Positions 26,213-36,523 of a stretch of 64,000 nt of DNA are shown here, one piece after another. The notes under the pieces were generated by a model. That model did no database searches. It was given only the letters and a program-made list of their open reading frames with translations, and was not told the origin of the DNA. The translations under genes and the position numbers were made by a program. The DNA lies in assembly GCF_006064855.1 (NCBI RefSeq), contig NZ_CP040753.1, positions 2,294,001 to 2,358,000 on the forward strand, written 5' to 3'. Numbering within the stretch: position 1 is the first letter of the stretch; each line of letters starts with the position of its first letter. The stretch comes from Sulfitobacter sp. BSw21498. Lineage in GTDB: Bacteria > Pseudomonadota > Alphaproteobacteria > Rhodobacterales > Rhodobacteraceae.

Positions 26213-26305
26213 TTTAGGTTTCCCTGCCCGACTATCGAATTAACCTATTGTACGAAACGTGCAGGATAAATGGATCGCGACTGCATTTGCTGGTACTATT
26301 CGTGC

Positions 26306-27157
26306 ATGACAAAGCTTTCCCCGATCCCCAGCTATGCGCTTTTTGGTGAAACGAAAGGGTTTCCCGATGTGCTGCATTGCGAACGGATCAAGGACCGCGC
26401 ACCGGATCACGCTTGGCATATCGCGCCGCATCGCCACGCTCGGCTCGCGCAGGTGTTGTATATTCTGTCGGGCGGTGGCACCGCAAATATCGAGGGTGAC
26501 CGCTTTGCCCTGACACAGGGTTCGGTCGTGTTTATTCCACCACGCATGGTGCATAGCTTCGACTTTACCCCCAACACCCAAGGCATGGTGCAGTCCTTTC
26601 CCATCGCGATCCTGCACAGCATAGGGCCGCTAAATGCAGAACTGGGCAAAGCGCTGTCCAAACCCACGGTCGGGCGGGCGGCCGGCACCTTGGTTGCGCT
26701 GATGACACAGCTTGAAACCGTGACCGCCCAGACCGGCGCCCCGTTTCGGGCTCAGATCGCTGTGGGGCTAGGGCAAGCGGTTCTGTCCAGCATCGCGGCA
26801 TGGGGGACGACGCAAAAGGACGGCAGCGCCCCGCTCGACGACCGGCTGTCGCGACTGGACCAGTTGATCAGTGATCCGGCCAGCGCGGGCTGGACGGCCA
26901 AGGATTTTGCCGGCAGCATTGGCGTCAGCACAGGACATCTGTCGCGCCTGTGCCGTGCAGCCAAGGGCCAGTCCGCCACCGCCTATATCGAAGCCCGCCA
27001 CGTCGAAGAAGCCTGCCGCATGTTGGCATTCACGCGCCTTTCAGTGGCCGAGGTGGGCTACCGTCTGGGCTTTGCCGACCCGTCCTATTTCTCGCGGCGA
27101 TTTCGTACCGTTCAAGGCGTCACCCCGTCGCAATACCGCCATCAGTTCGCAACCTGA
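26306..27157 (+). CDS. pobR: AraC-family regulator, PobR-like
   Basis: 283 residues. The N-terminal cupin-like part (RHARLAQVLYILSGGGTANI, QGSVVFIPPRMVHSFDF) should bind 4-hydroxybenzoate, the C-terminal double helix-turn-helix binds DNA (DFAGSIGVSTGHLSRLCRAA, VAEVGYRLGFADPSYFSRRF). It is divergent from pobA, the classic arrangement for pobR. ATG at 26306 is used; the 12 residues that could precede it are not homologous in style. Name given by context and family. Confidence 0.8.
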   Translation: MTKLSPIPSYALFGETKGFPDVLHCERIKDRAPDHAWHIAPHRHARLAQVLYILSGGGTANIEGDRFALTQGSVVFIPPRMVHSFDFTPNTQGMVQSFPIAILHSIGPLNAELGKALSKPTVGRAAGTLVALMTQLETVTAQTGAPFRAQIAVGLGQAVLSSIAAWGTTQKDGSAPLDDRLSRLDQLISDPASAGWTAKDFAGSIGVSTGHLSRLCRAAKGQSATAYIEARHVEEACRMLAFTRLSVAEVGYRLGFADPSYFSRRFRTVQGVTPSQYRHQFAT

Positions 27158-27351
27158 CCACTGCTTCCCTGCACCACAGGTTGAAGAGTCGGCAATTCCG
27201 CGCCCCAAAACTGACAAACGTCAGATTTATTAACCGTTATCGCTAACAGCCGTTTGACCTCCCCCTGACGATGCGTGAAGGTGACGTCAGGGAGCCTGCG
27301 CAAATCGTGTTGCGCAGAATAAAGAAACCAAAGTTTCTGGGAGGAAATCTA

Positions 27352-28389
27352 ATGACTAAAGGCAATATGAACCGCCGCACCATGCTGCGTGGGGCCGCTC
27401 TTGGCGCGCTGGCAACACCGGCGCTGGTTGGCAAGGGTATCGCACAAGGTAAGGTAAACTGGCGCGTGCAAGCGCACTGGCCCAAGGCGTCCAGCTCTTT
27501 CAACGACAGCCTCGGTAAACTGGCAGAAGTGCTTGAGGCGCGCACCGAAGGCGCGTTCAAGATGGATTTGCTGGGTGCGGGTGAATTCGCCAAAGGCCCC
27601 GACATCTACAACATCGTGCGCAAAGGCGTTGTGCCCATGGGGACGGTCAGCCCGTCCTATGTGCAGGATCAGGCGCAGGCCGCGTCCTTCCTGTTCGGCA
27701 TCCCCGGCACCTTCCGTCAGGCGTGGGAAATGGAACACGCGATCAAGAACCTTGGCCTTGAGGCGCTGGTGAACGAAGACCTGAACGCCGACGGCGTGAT
27801 GATGAAGACGGAAAAAGTACTGCCCGTCGAAATCGTCGTCTCGAAGAAAATCGAATCCGCCGAAGACTTCAAAGGACTCAAGCTGCGGTCGTCGGGGACG
27901 ATGCTGGATTACCTCCAGTCCGCCGGTGCCGCACCGCAATACATTCCGGGGTCCGAGCTTTATCAATCGCTCAGCTCGGGCGTTGTGGATGGCGCACACT
28001 GGGGGGCCGCCGTGGGGGCGCAATCCATGTCCCTGTGGGAGGTCTGCAAATACCACTACAAACCCGCGCTTGGTCAAACCACTGACGCCTTCATCCTTAA
28101 CATGGATGCCGTCGACGGGCTGGAAGACGATCTGCGTACCGCCCTGCTCGACACGATGGAGACGCGTTTCTTCCAACGCTCGGCCGAATATCAACACGCC
28201 GAAGCCATCGCGATTTCCGAGGGCGTTGCCGAGAATGGCGTAGAGGTGTTGCAACTGCCCGACGATGTGCTGGCAATCCTTGCGGATGCGTCGTCCAAGA
28301 TCCTCGATACAGAGGCGCAGAAAGGCGAACGCGCGGCGAAGGCGGCAGACATCTACAAAACCTTGATGACCGACCTCGGCTATCTTTAA
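27352..28389 (+). CDS. TRAP transporter substrate-binding protein (DctP-type)
   Basis: 345 residues, periplasmic. The start MNRRTMLRGAALGALATPAL has a twin-arginine signal, with cleavage probably near residue 30. The binding protein is of the TakP-like kind: VNWRVQAHWPKASSSFNDS and the GLKLRSSG stretch, whose Arg usually holds the substrate carboxylate, and VVDGAHWGA. It is expected to bind an organic acid; whether 2-oxo acid, aromatic acid or another cannot be told. ATG at 27352 has GGGAGGAAAT in front. The permease genes follow as an operon. Gene neighbours are pobA/pobR upstream and urease downstream. Confidence 0.85.
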   Translation: MTKGNMNRRTMLRGAALGALATPALVGKGIAQGKVNWRVQAHWPKASSSFNDSLGKLAEVLEARTEGAFKMDLLGAGEFAKGPDIYNIVRKGVVPMGTVSPSYVQDQAQAASFLFGIPGTFRQAWEMEHAIKNLGLEALVNEDLNADGVMMKTEKVLPVEIVVSKKIESAEDFKGLKLRSSGTMLDYLQSAGAAPQYIPGSELYQSLSSGVVDGAHWGAAVGAQSMSLWEVCKYHYKPALGQTTDAFILNMDAVDGLEDDLRTALLDTMETRFFQRSAEYQHAEAIAISEGVAENGVEVLQLPDDVLAILADASSKILDTEAQKGERAAKAADIYKTLMTDLGYL

Positions 28390-28398
28390 GCGTCTGAT

Positions 28399-28417
28399 CC
28401 GGGGGGATACCCCCCGG
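28399..28417 (+). repeat. Strong hairpin between the binding-protein and permease genes
   Basis: CCGGGGGG (28399-28406) pairs with CCCCCCGG (28410-28417) over a 3-base loop. It lies 10 bases after the binding-protein stop without a T-run. Such hairpins stabilise the upstream mRNA, so the binding protein is probably made in excess of the permease. Confidence 0.7.
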
Positions 28418-28501
28418 TAAGGCCGCGCTGAAAATCATTGTAGCCGCCTGATATGTCTTTGCATTTCTGGCGGCTCGTTTTTGTCCTGAGGGAGAAACGT
28501 T

Positions 28502-29068
28502 TTGTTTAAACTTGCGCGCTTCATCACGCAATTGAACCGCATTATCGGCTATTGGATCAGCTTTTGCGTGCTGATTATCTTTGCCCTGCTCTTGGCCGAT
28601 GTGGTCATGCGCTATCTGATCGGACAGCCCGCGATCTGGACTGCCGAACTGGCAACGCTGATCTTTGGAGTCTATGCGATCATCGGGGGCGGGTACCTGC
28701 TGACCGAACGCGGTCACGTGAACGTCGATATTATTTATGGCCAGTTTTCACCCAAGCGCAAAGCGCTGGTCGACATCGTAACATGGCCGCTGTTCGTGAT
28801 CTTTGTCGGTGTGCTGCTGTGGCAGGGCTATGACATCGCGTCAGAAGCCATCGCCGATATGGAGCGGTCGAATTCCGTCTGGAAGGCCCCGCTGTGGCCG
28901 ACCAAATCCCTGATCCCCGTCGCGGCGCTGCTGCTGCTGTTGCAGGGGTTCGTACGCCTTTGGGCCGATGTGCGCACCCTGATGGGACTGCCCAATGATC
29001 CCGCAATTTTTGGTCAACCCGCTACCGGTGACACCGAAGCCGCCCAAGCCGCTGGAGGCCACTCATGA
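28502..29068 (+). CDS. TRAP transporter small permease (DctQ)
   Basis: 188 residues with a TTG start (28502) preceded by GAGGGAGAAACG. Four hydrophobic helices are visible, e.g. RIIGYWISFCVLIIFALLLA near 14 and PLFVIFVGVLLWQGYDIA near 97, with the DctQ signature TAELATLIFGVYAIIGGGY near 47-65. It joins the binding protein to the large permease DctM. It overlaps dctM by 4 bases (ATGA). Confidence 0.9.
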   Translation: MFKLARFITQLNRIIGYWISFCVLIIFALLLADVVMRYLIGQPAIWTAELATLIFGVYAIIGGGYLLTERGHVNVDIIYGQFSPKRKALVDIVTWPLFVIFVGVLLWQGYDIASEAIADMERSNSVWKAPLWPTKSLIPVAALLLLLQGFVRLWADVRTLMGLPNDPAIFGQPATGDTEAAQAAGGHS

Positions 29069-30378
29069 GCGTCGAAATTCTGACCATGCTATTCTTTGGC
29101 GCGCTGCTGCTGTTTGTGATGCTCGGCACGCCGCTTGCCTTTGCCCTTGGGGGGATTTCAGTCATCTTCCTGTACGCCGAAATGGGCGATCTAGGGTTCT
29201 ATCTGCTCGCCTCTAAAATGTGGGAGACGATGCAATCACCCACCCTTATGGCGATCCCGCTGTTTGTCTTCATGGCGATCCTGCTCGAGAAATCGGGGGT
29301 CGCGAATGACCTTTACGATATGATGCACGAATGGTGGGGCGGCCTGCGTGGCGGTCTGGCCATCGGCACGGTGCTGATCTGCGTGATCTTTGCCGCCATG
29401 TCGGGCATCTCGGGTGCGGCGGTTGTGACAATGGGGACCATCGCGCTGCCCAAGATGCTGGAACGGGGCTATGACAAAAAGCTCGCACTCGGGGCGATCA
29501 ACGCGGGCGGCGGCTGGGGCATCCTGATCCCGCCCTCGATCCTCATGGTGCTCTATTCGCTGCTCACCGAGGTGTCTGTCGGTCGGCTGTTCGCAGCGGG
29601 CATCGGGCCGGGGCTGCTGCTGTTTTTCCTCGTGTCCGTCTATATCGGCGGGCGCTGCTGGATGCAGCCCGAACTCGGTCCTGCCCTGCCAAAGGAAGAA
29701 CGCGCAAGTTGGGGCCAGAAGTTCCGCTCTCTCAAAGCGGTAATTTTGCCAATCCTGATCGTGGTTATCGTACTTGGTGCCATCTTTGGCGGTTTCGCCA
29801 CACCGACCGAAGCCGCTGCAATCGGTGTTTTTGGGGCGATGGTCGCAACCGGCATCAACCGGCAACTGTCGTGGGTCGTGATCCGCGACGCGTCGGTTGC
29901 GACGCTTAAGCTGACGGCGCTGATCATGTGGATCCTGTTTGCGGCGCACGCCTTTAGCACGGCCTATACGGCGCTTGGGGCACAAAGCCTGATCCAGGAC
30001 ATGATGAACCTTGTGCCCGGTGGGCGTTGGGGGTCGCTGATCTTTATGCTCGCGGTTCTGTTCATCCTTGGCATGGTGCTGGATCCGGTGGGGATCATGT
30101 TGATCACCCTGCCCGTGTTCCTGCCTGTGGTGCAGAGCTATGGCTTTGATCCGATCTGGTTCGGCATTCTGTTCATCATCATGATGGAGGTCGGGTATAT
30201 GACCCCGCCCTTCGGCTTTAACCTCTTTTACCTCAAAGGGGTGGCCCCGCCGGATGTGACGATGGGCGACATCTATGCCTCTGTGACGCCCTATGTGATC
30301 GTCACGCTGATCGGGGTCTTGCTGATCATCCTGATCCCCGAGATCGCGACCTATCTGCCCAAGTACTTCTACGGGTAG
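29065..30378 (+). CDS. TRAP transporter large permease (DctM)
   Basis: 437 residues, hydrophobic throughout, the Na+/H+-coupled membrane channel of the TRAP system. Family sequences are MGTIALPKMLERGYDKKLAL and GGGWGILIPPSILMVLYSLL; the helix-breaking IPPS motif is typical. The last part (VGYMTPPFGFNLFYLKG) contains the conserved TPPFG. It starts within dctQ. A hairpin follows at 30395-30425. Confidence 0.92.
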   Translation: MSVEILTMLFFGALLLFVMLGTPLAFALGGISVIFLYAEMGDLGFYLLASKMWETMQSPTLMAIPLFVFMAILLEKSGVANDLYDMMHEWWGGLRGGLAIGTVLICVIFAAMSGISGAAVVTMGTIALPKMLERGYDKKLALGAINAGGGWGILIPPSILMVLYSLLTEVSVGRLFAAGIGPGLLLFFLVSVYIGGRCWMQPELGPALPKEERASWGQKFRSLKAVILPILIVVIVLGAIFGGFATPTEAAAIGVFGAMVATGINRQLSWVVIRDASVATLKLTALIMWILFAAHAFSTAYTALGAQSLIQDMMNLVPGGRWGSLIFMLAVLFILGMVLDPVGIMLITLPVFLPVVQSYGFDPIWFGILFIIMMEVGYMTPPFGFNLFYLKGVAPPDVTMGDIYASVTPYVIVTLIGVLLIILIPEIATYLPKYFYG

Positions 30379-30394
30379 GCCGACCGCAAAACTG

Positions 30395-30425
30395 CTTTGA
30401 CCCGCGCCCAAGCTGCGGGTCAAAG
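30395..30425 (+). terminator. Hairpin after the TRAP operon
   Basis: CTTTGACCCGC (30395-30405) pairs with GCGGGTCAAAG (30415-30425), a perfect 11-bp stem with a 9-base loop. No T-run follows, so termination may be Rho-assisted. It separates the TRAP genes from the urease operon. Confidence 0.65.
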
Positions 30426-30532
30426 CCACTGACGGGATATGCCCAAATTATAGGCATCCGTCGCGAAGCAGCCTCAAATTGCGCCAAAAATGCCCGTTTC
30501 GGATCGCACCCGACGGGAATCACGCTATCCAG

Positions 30533-31405
30533 ATGGGAGTTATTTTCAACTGGACGAGGCCCCCCATCAACATCGCCGCCCATACCGATCAGGCTTTCGC
30601 CGTGCCGATGCAACCCCGCGCCCGCGGGGCGTTGCGCATCAGCAGCAAGACCTATGGCGAGACGTCGGTGATCGACGATCTGTACCAGCAGGGCTGCTTC
30701 AAGGCGCTCTTTCCGCGGGCGGCGGCGGGTGGTCTGACGGGGGTTTTCCTCAACACCTCTGGCGGGATGACGGGCGGCGACGAGCTGTCGATCCACGCCA
30801 CTGCCGGTGCGGACAGCCGCCTGACCCTGACCAGTCAGGCTGCCGAACGTGTCTATCTGGCGCAACCCGGCCCGATGGCACAGATGACGACGCGGCTGGT
30901 CGCAAAAGGCGGGGCGCGGGTCGATTGGTTGCCACAGGAAACGATCCTGTTCAACGGCTCTGCCCTGCGTCGCAAGCTGGACGTAGATTTAGCTGACGAT
31001 GCCTGTTTCTTTGGCGTCGAACCGCTGGTCTTTGGACGCGTGTCCATGGGCGAGACGCTAACTGACGCGCGCTTTGCCGATAACATCACGATCCGCCGCG
31101 ACGGGCGTCCTGTCTTTGCCGACGCCGTGCGCCTGTCTGGCAATATCCACGCGCAGCTGGCGGGCACCGCCACGGCGGGCGGAAACTGCGCTATGGCCAG
31201 CGTGATCTATGCCGCCCCCGATGCCGAGGCGCTGCTTGCCCCCCTGCGCGCCCTGCTGCCCGCCAGCGCCGGTGCCAGCCTGATCCGCGAGGGCATTCTT
31301 TATGCCCGCATCCTCGCGCCTGACAGTTACATCCTGCGCCAGTCGCTGGTGCCGGTCATCGCCCGCCTGCATGGCGCGGCCCCTCCCAAAACATGGATGC
31401 TTTGA
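30533..31405 (+). CDS. ureD: Urease accessory protein UreD
   Basis: About 290 residues, the urease-activating chaperone that works with UreF and UreG to insert nickel. Family sequences are [13 protein letters not shown] (near 50), [16 protein letters not shown] near 75 and [15 protein letters not shown] near 101; [19 protein letters not shown] near 130 is the best UreD signature. The start is uncertain: ATG at 30533, ATG at 30602-30610 region and GTG at 30479 all are in frame; 30533 gives near-typical length. One base separates it from ureA. First gene of the urease operon. Confidence 0.9.
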   Translation: MGVIFNWTRPPINIAAHTDQAFAVPMQPRARGALRISSKTYGETSVIDDLYQQGCFKALFPRAAAGGLTGVFLNTSGGMTGGDELSIHATAGADSRLTLTSQAAERVYLAQPGPMAQMTTRLVAKGGARVDWLPQETILFNGSALRRKLDVDLADDACFFGVEPLVFGRVSMGETLTDARFADNITIRRDGRPVFADAVRLSGNIHAQLAGTATAGGNCAMASVIYAAPDAEALLAPLRALLPASAGASLIREGILYARILAPDSYILRQSLVPVIARLHGAAPPKTWML

Positions 31406-31406
31406 C

Positions 31407-31709
<303 letters not shown>

Positions 31710-31736
31710 ACCCCATTCGCAAGAAAGGCCCCCGTT

Positions 31737-31922
31737 ATGAAATATCTGATGATCCTGCCCGCCGCCCTTTTGGCCGGCCCGGCCCTTGCCCACCCCGGTG
31801 CGCACATCGCCCCCCATGGTGCTGAATGGATGCCTGTCTTTATGGGCCTTGCCGTCATCGCCACCGCCGCGATCGTCGCCCTGCGCGGGCGGACCAAGGC
31901 CCCCCGCAAGGCGCGCCAATGA
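31737..31922 (+). CDS. Small His-containing secreted/membrane protein in the urease operon
   Basis: 61 residues, inside the operon between ureA and ureB. It has a signal peptide ([17 protein letters not shown], cut after ALA near residue 18), then [13 protein letters not shown] with three His and a hydrophobic helix ([19 protein letters not shown]) and a basic tail. Its end overlaps ureB by 4 bases (ATGA), so it is translated with it. The His-rich mature N-terminus recalls the start of HupE/UreJ nickel permeases, but it is far too short to be one. A nickel-related role is a guess. Confidence 0.6.
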   Translation: MKYLMILPAALLAGPALAHPGAHIAPHGAEWMPVFMGLAVIATAAIVALRGRTKAPRKARQ

Positions 31923-32224
31923 TCCCCGGCGAAGTGCTCTGTGCCGCGGGGGACATCACCCTGAACGCGGATCGCACGGCCATCACCCTGATGGTCGCCA
32001 ATACCGGCGACCGTCCGGTGCAGGTCGGCAGCCATTATCATTTCGCCGAAACCAACCCCGCGCTTGATTTTGACCGCACCGCTGCACGCGGCCACCGTCT
32101 GGACATCGCCGCAGGCACCGCCGTGCGCTTTGAACCCGGTCAACGCCGAGAGGTGCATCTGATCCCGCTTGCCGGTGACCGCAAGGTGTACGGGTTCAAC
32201 GCTGAAGTGATGGGCGCGCTCTAA
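31919..32224 (+). CDS. ureB: Urease subunit beta
   Basis: 101 residues, the standard size. [20 protein letters not shown], the [20 protein letters not shown] segment (residues about 38-57) and [20 protein letters not shown] are all typical. ATG at 31919 overlaps the small upstream gene. Confidence 0.96.
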   Translation: MIPGEVLCAAGDITLNADRTAITLMVANTGDRPVQVGSHYHFAETNPALDFDRTAARGHRLDIAAGTAVRFEPGQRREVHLIPLAGDRKVYGFNAEVMGAL

Positions 32225-32248
32225 GGCGCTTCGAGGAAAGAGACACCG

Positions 32249-33958
32249 ATGACCACCACACTCCCCCGCTCTGAATATGCAGCGATGTACGGCCCCACCA
32301 CGGGCGACCGGCTACGGCTGGCTGACACCGATCTGATCATCGAGGTCGAACGCGATCTGACGACCTATGGCGAAGAGGTGAAGTTCGGCGGCGGCAAGGT
32401 GATCCGTGACGGCATGGGCCAGTCGCAGGTCACGCGGGCGAATGGTGCGGTGGATACCGTGATTACCAACGCGCTGATCGTCGACCACTCCGGTATCTAC
32501 AAGGCGGATGTGGCGCTGAAGGACGGGCGCATCGCGGCGATTGGCAAGGCGGGCAACCCCGACACCCAGCCCAACGTCGACATCATCATCGGACCGGGAA
32601 CCGAGATCATCGCCGGCGAAGGGCGCATCCTGACCGCCGGCGGTTTCGACAGCCACATCCACTTTATCGCACCCCAGCAAATGGAGGACGCGCTCCATTC
32701 CGGTGTGACCACCTGCTTTGGCGGCGGCACCGGTCCTGCGCATGGCACGCTCGCCACCACCTGCACCCCCGGCCCATGGCATATCGGGCGCATGTTGCAG
32801 GCGATGGACGGCGTGGTGATGAATATCGGCCTCGCGGGCAAGGGCAACGCAAGCCAGCCCGGTGCCCTGATCGAAATGGTGAACGGCGGGGCCTGTGCGC
32901 TGAAGCTGCACGAAGATTGGGGCACCACCCCCGCCGCGATTGATTGCTGCCTGTCGGTCGCGGACGACATGGACGTGCAGGTGATGATCCACACCGATAC
33001 GTTGAATGAATCCGGCTTTGTCGAACATACGCTCGGCGCGATTAAGGGCCGGACGATCCATGCCTTCCATACCGAGGGCGCAGGCGGCGGCCACGCCCCC
33101 GACATCATCAAGATTTGCGGCGAAGAACACGTGCTGCCGTCATCGACCAACCCCACGCGCCCGTTTACGGTGAACACGCTCGAAGAGCATCTGGACATGC
33201 TGATGGTCTGTCACCACCTCGATAAATCCATCCCCGAAGACGTCGCCTTTGCCGAAAGCCGGATTAGACGCGAGACGATTGCCGCCGAGGATATCCTGCA
33301 TGACATCGGCGCGTTCTCGATCATCGCTAGCGACAGTCAGGCCATGGGACGTGTGGGCGAGGTGCTGATCCGCACGTGGCAAACCGCCGACAAGATGCGC
33401 AAGCAGCGCGGGCGCTTGCCGCAAGAAACCGGCGACAACGACAATTTCCGCGTCAAACGATATATCGCGAAATACACGATCAATCCGGCAATCGCCCATG
33501 GTGTCAGCCGCGAGGTCGGCTCGATAGAGGTCGGCAAAAAGGCCGATCTGGTGCTGTGGAATCCCGCCTTCTTTGGAGTGAAGCCTGAGATGGTGTTGAT
33601 GTCGGGCATGATCGTCGTGGCCCAGATGGGCGACCCGAATGCGTCGATCCCCACGCCGCAACCAGTCTATACCCGCCCGATGTTCGGGGCTTATGGCAGC
33701 GCGCTTCAACATTGCGCCGTGACCTTTATCTCGGAAGCCGCGCAATCGGGCGGACTGCGCGACAGACTTGGCCTGCGCAAACAGACCATCGCGGTGCAAA
33801 ACACCCGCAACATCGGCAAATCCGATCTGATCCATAACTCGGCCACCCCCAAGGTAGAGGTAAACCCCGAAACCTACGAAGTCCGCGCAGATGGCGAGCT
33901 GCTAACCTGCGCGCCCGCTGAAACCGTCCCCATGGCGCAACGCTATTTCATGTTCTGA
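32249..33958 (+). CDS. ureC: Urease subunit alpha (catalytic)
   Basis: 569 residues, the nickel-containing subunit. The metal-binding His pair is in [11 protein letters not shown] near 135, the carbamylated Lys in [12 protein letters not shown] near 217, and the lid His lies in [20 protein letters not shown] near 312. [13 protein letters not shown] near 270 and [11 protein letters not shown] near 362 are also conserved. Hydrolyses urea using two Ni2+. ATG at 32249 with GAGGAAAG in front. Accessory genes ureE, F and G follow, needed for nickel loading. Confidence 0.97.
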   Translation: MTTTLPRSEYAAMYGPTTGDRLRLADTDLIIEVERDLTTYGEEVKFGGGKVIRDGMGQSQVTRANGAVDTVITNALIVDHSGIYKADVALKDGRIAAIGKAGNPDTQPNVDIIIGPGTEIIAGEGRILTAGGFDSHIHFIAPQQMEDALHSGVTTCFGGGTGPAHGTLATTCTPGPWHIGRMLQAMDGVVMNIGLAGKGNASQPGALIEMVNGGACALKLHEDWGTTPAAIDCCLSVADDMDVQVMIHTDTLNESGFVEHTLGAIKGRTIHAFHTEGAGGGHAPDIIKICGEEHVLPSSTNPTRPFTVNTLEEHLDMLMVCHHLDKSIPEDVAFAESRIRRETIAAEDILHDIGAFSIIASDSQAMGRVGEVLIRTWQTADKMRKQRGRLPQETGDNDNFRVKRYIAKYTINPAIAHGVSREVGSIEVGKKADLVLWNPAFFGVKPEMVLMSGMIVVAQMGDPNASIPTPQPVYTRPMFGAYGSALQHCAVTFISEAAQSGGLRDRLGLRKQTIAVQNTRNIGKSDLIHNSATPKVEVNPETYEVRADGELLTCAPAETVPMAQRYFMF

Positions 33959-33967
33959 GGCCCCAAG

Positions 33968-34420
33968 ATGACCGATCTCCCCCCCGCCCATATGATCAAA
34001 CGCCACGGCCAGTGGGACCACGCGGATGACAGCTGCGTGTTGACCTACGACGACCGTTTTTTACGCCGCAAGCGGTTGCTCACCAGTCACAATCGCGGCT
34101 TTCTGGTGGATCTGGCGCATACGGAATCACTGAACCACGGGGATGCGTTCGAACTCGAAGGCGGCAAGATCATCGAAGTCATCGCCGCACGCGAAGCCCT
34201 GCTCGAGATCACCGGCGCCGATCTGGTGCGTCTGGCGTGGCATATCGGCAACCGGCACTGCCCCTGCCAGCTTGAACCGGGTCGGCTGTTGATCCAGAAC
34301 GACCACGTGATCCGCGACATGCTGACCAAGCTCGGCGCGACGCTGCGCGATGTGTCCGAACCGTTCATTCCCGAAGGCGGTGCCTATGGCCACGGGCGCA
34401 CCCACAGCCACGCGCATTAG
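33968..34420 (+). CDS. ureE: Urease accessory protein UreE
   Basis: 150 residues, the nickel metallochaperone. The N-terminal peptide-binding part (VLTYDDRFLRRKRLLTSHNR) and the nickel-binding part (LAWHIGNRHCPCQLEPGRLL) are visible; the His-rich tail GHGRTHSHAH is the usual Ni2+-holding end. ATG at 33968. Follows ureC after 9 bases. Confidence 0.95.
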   Translation: MTDLPPAHMIKRHGQWDHADDSCVLTYDDRFLRRKRLLTSHNRGFLVDLAHTESLNHGDAFELEGGKIIEVIAAREALLEITGADLVRLAWHIGNRHCPCQLEPGRLLIQNDHVIRDMLTKLGATLRDVSEPFIPEGGAYGHGRTHSHAH

Positions 34421-34432
34421 GCCGCTTTGACG

Positions 34433-35068
34433 ATGCAGACCCAAGCGCTGATCACATTGGCCCAATGGTTGTCCCCCAGCTTTCCCATCGGCGCATTCAG
34501 CTATAGCCACGGGCTTGAGATGGCGGTGCAGGACGGTACCATTCACGATGCGGCCAGCCTTCAGGCTTGGCTGTCGGATATTATCGCCCACGGTGCAGGC
34601 CGGACCGATGCGATCCTGCTGAACGCTGGCTTTGCGGGCGACGGGGTGCACGAGGTGGATGCGCTGGCGCGCGCGCTGGCACCATCGTCGGAACGACTGA
34701 CCGAGATGACCCAGCAGGGCGCGGCTTTCGTACGGGTGGTTAATGACGTCTGGGGGCATGACTTGCCCGACCTGACCCTACCCATTGCCTTTGGTGCGGC
34801 CTGCACAGCACAGGGCTTGCCCGTAGAGCAAGGCGCGAACCTGTTCCTGCATGCCTTTGTCAGCGCGCTGGTCTCGGCCGCGATCCGTGCGGTGCCTTTG
34901 GGCCAAACGGACGGGCAGCGGGTCATCACCGCGCTCGCCCCTTTGTGCTACCAAACGGTGACGCTGGCCCTGTCACAAACCGTCGACGATATCGGCAGCG
35001 CCTGTTTTCTGGCTGATATCGCATCGATGCAACATGAAACGCTTTACTCTAGGATGTTCCAGACATGA
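34433..35068 (+). CDS. ureF: Urease accessory protein UreF
   Basis: About 211 residues. [20 protein letters not shown] at residues about 8-27 is the family signature, and the helical rest includes [20 protein letters not shown]. It acts in the UreD-F-G complex as a GTPase regulator. ATG at 34433 is chosen over TTG at 34427. Its end overlaps ureG by 4 bases (ATGA). Confidence 0.94.
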   Translation: MQTQALITLAQWLSPSFPIGAFSYSHGLEMAVQDGTIHDAASLQAWLSDIIAHGAGRTDAILLNAGFAGDGVHEVDALARALAPSSERLTEMTQQGAAFVRVVNDVWGHDLPDLTLPIAFGAACTAQGLPVEQGANLFLHAFVSALVSAAIRAVPLGQTDGQRVITALAPLCYQTVTLALSQTVDDIGSACFLADIASMQHETLYSRMFQT

Positions 35069-35694
35069 CCTCTCCCCATGGACCGCTTCGCATTGGAATT
35101 GGTGGCCCCGTTGGCGCGGGCAAGACCACGACGACCGCCGCGCTGTGCCGCGCCATGCGCGACCATTGGTCAATCGGCGTCATCACAAACGACATCTACA
35201 CCCAAGAAGACGCCGAAGCGCTCATGCGGCTTCAAGTCCTGCCGCAAGACCGGATCATCGGTGTCGAAACCGGCGGCTGCCCACATACTGCCATTCGCGA
35301 AGATGCCTCGATCAATCTTGCCGCCATCGCGCGGATGCGTGATCGCCATCCCGATCTGGACTGTGTGCTGATCGAATCCGGCGGCGATAACCTGTCTGCG
35401 ACCTTCAGCCCCGAGCTGGCAGATGTGACGCTTTACGTGATCGATGTAGCCGCAGGCGAAGAGATCCCGCGCAAAGGCGGGCCGGCGATTACAAAGTCAG
35501 ACATCCTGATCATCAATAAAACAGACCTCGCGCCGCATGTGGGGGCGTCGCTCGAGGTGATGGATCGTGATGCAAAACGGATGCGCGGCGATCTGCCCTA
35601 TCTCTTTGCAGAGATGAAACACGATAAGGGCGTGGCAGCGCTGCTGGACCTGATTGTTAAGATTGGTGGCCTCCGCCCGGTTCCCGAAAATTAA
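35065..35694 (+). CDS. ureG: Urease accessory GTPase UreG
   Basis: 209 residues, the GTPase that drives nickel insertion. The P-loop [18 protein letters not shown] is near residue 11, [20 protein letters not shown] near 101, and the nickel-binding Cys-Pro-His motif [11 protein letters not shown] near residue 71. [16 protein letters not shown] near 153 is the guanine-specificity motif. Ends the urease operon. Confidence 0.95.
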   Translation: MTSPHGPLRIGIGGPVGAGKTTTTAALCRAMRDHWSIGVITNDIYTQEDAEALMRLQVLPQDRIIGVETGGCPHTAIREDASINLAAIARMRDRHPDLDCVLIESGGDNLSATFSPELADVTLYVIDVAAGEEIPRKGGPAITKSDILIINKTDLAPHVGASLEVMDRDAKRMRGDLPYLFAEMKHDKGVAALLDLIVKIGGLRPVPEN

Positions 35695-35826
35695 CAATTT
35701 GCAATAATAGTGGCGGAATTTTGCCCAAAAAAATCCCGGCACTATGTTTTTCGGCAAGAATCGCGGAATGTCTGCCGGACTTTACTGGGACAGTAAGGTG
35801 AGTGAAACGAGCAGCAGGACAGATAA

Positions 35827-36447
35827 ATGAGCGTGAAACGCCAGTGGACGTCGAAAATCGGTATTTCAATTCTGTCCGCAGCCCTGCTGCTGACAGCGGC
35901 CTGTGCCCGCGGCCCGGTTGAGGTTCAAACCATCAGCCAAGCGGGCATCAACCCCGACCTACACGCCATGGCGATCCGCGAAGTTCGCGTTCTGCAATCC
36001 AAAGGCCAGCGCGTTTGGTGCGTACCCTTCGCGCGCAACGCCAGCGGTGTCCAAATCCGCGGCAACGCCAACACTTGGTGGGCCAAAGCCAACGGCCTTT
36101 ACGAGCGCGGCACAAAACCCGCTGTCGGCGCAGTGATGGCGTTCAAAGGCACCCGCCGGAACCCGATGGGCCATGTCGCCGTGGTCTCCGAAGTTGTTTC
36201 CCCCCGCGAGATCAAGGTTGATCACGCCAACTGGAAGCGCAACAAGATCTCGCTGGCCATGACCGTCAAAGACGTGTCGCCCCGCAACGACTGGTCTGAT
36301 GTGCGGTTGGAAAGCCAGGCTGGATCATTCGGCAGCGTTTATCCGATCAACGGGTTTATCTACCCCAACACGAAAAAGGGCCCGTCCAACGAGATGGCCC
36401 AGGCCCCCGTGTTTGCATTTTCAGCGACACCGACACAAAGCAACTAA
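35827..36447 (+). CDS. CHAP-domain lipoprotein (putative amidase/peptidase)
   Basis: 206 residues. A lipoprotein signal (ISILSAALLLTAAC) has the lipobox LTAAC. The CHAP (NlpC/P60-like) domain has the Cys in RVWCVPFARNASG, the His in GHVAVVSEVVS and a DHANWKR segment with the third residue, all in the right order for a cysteine peptidase that cuts peptidoglycan peptides. TWWAKANGLYERG between them is typical. The length beyond the domain is small. It stands alone after urease, with about 130 bases between. Confidence 0.8.
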   Translation: MSVKRQWTSKIGISILSAALLLTAACARGPVEVQTISQAGINPDLHAMAIREVRVLQSKGQRVWCVPFARNASGVQIRGNANTWWAKANGLYERGTKPAVGAVMAFKGTRRNPMGHVAVVSEVVSPREIKVDHANWKRNKISLAMTVKDVSPRNDWSDVRLESQAGSFGSVYPINGFIYPNTKKGPSNEMAQAPVFAFSATPTQSN

Positions 36448-36523
36448 TCAGCGGGGCGGCAACGCTCCTCATGGTTGCAAATCTGCTGACACTGGCGTTG
36501 GGTAGGCACACCTAGATAACAGG

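Noticed and set aside
27158..27351. Riboswitch or small RNA before the TRAP operon
   Set aside because: No conserved riboswitch elements or strong structure are visible; it is treated as a promoter region.
29236..30429. Long minus-strand frame over dctM
   Set aside because: Shadow of the dctM gene, with His/Gln/Arg-rich composition and no motif.
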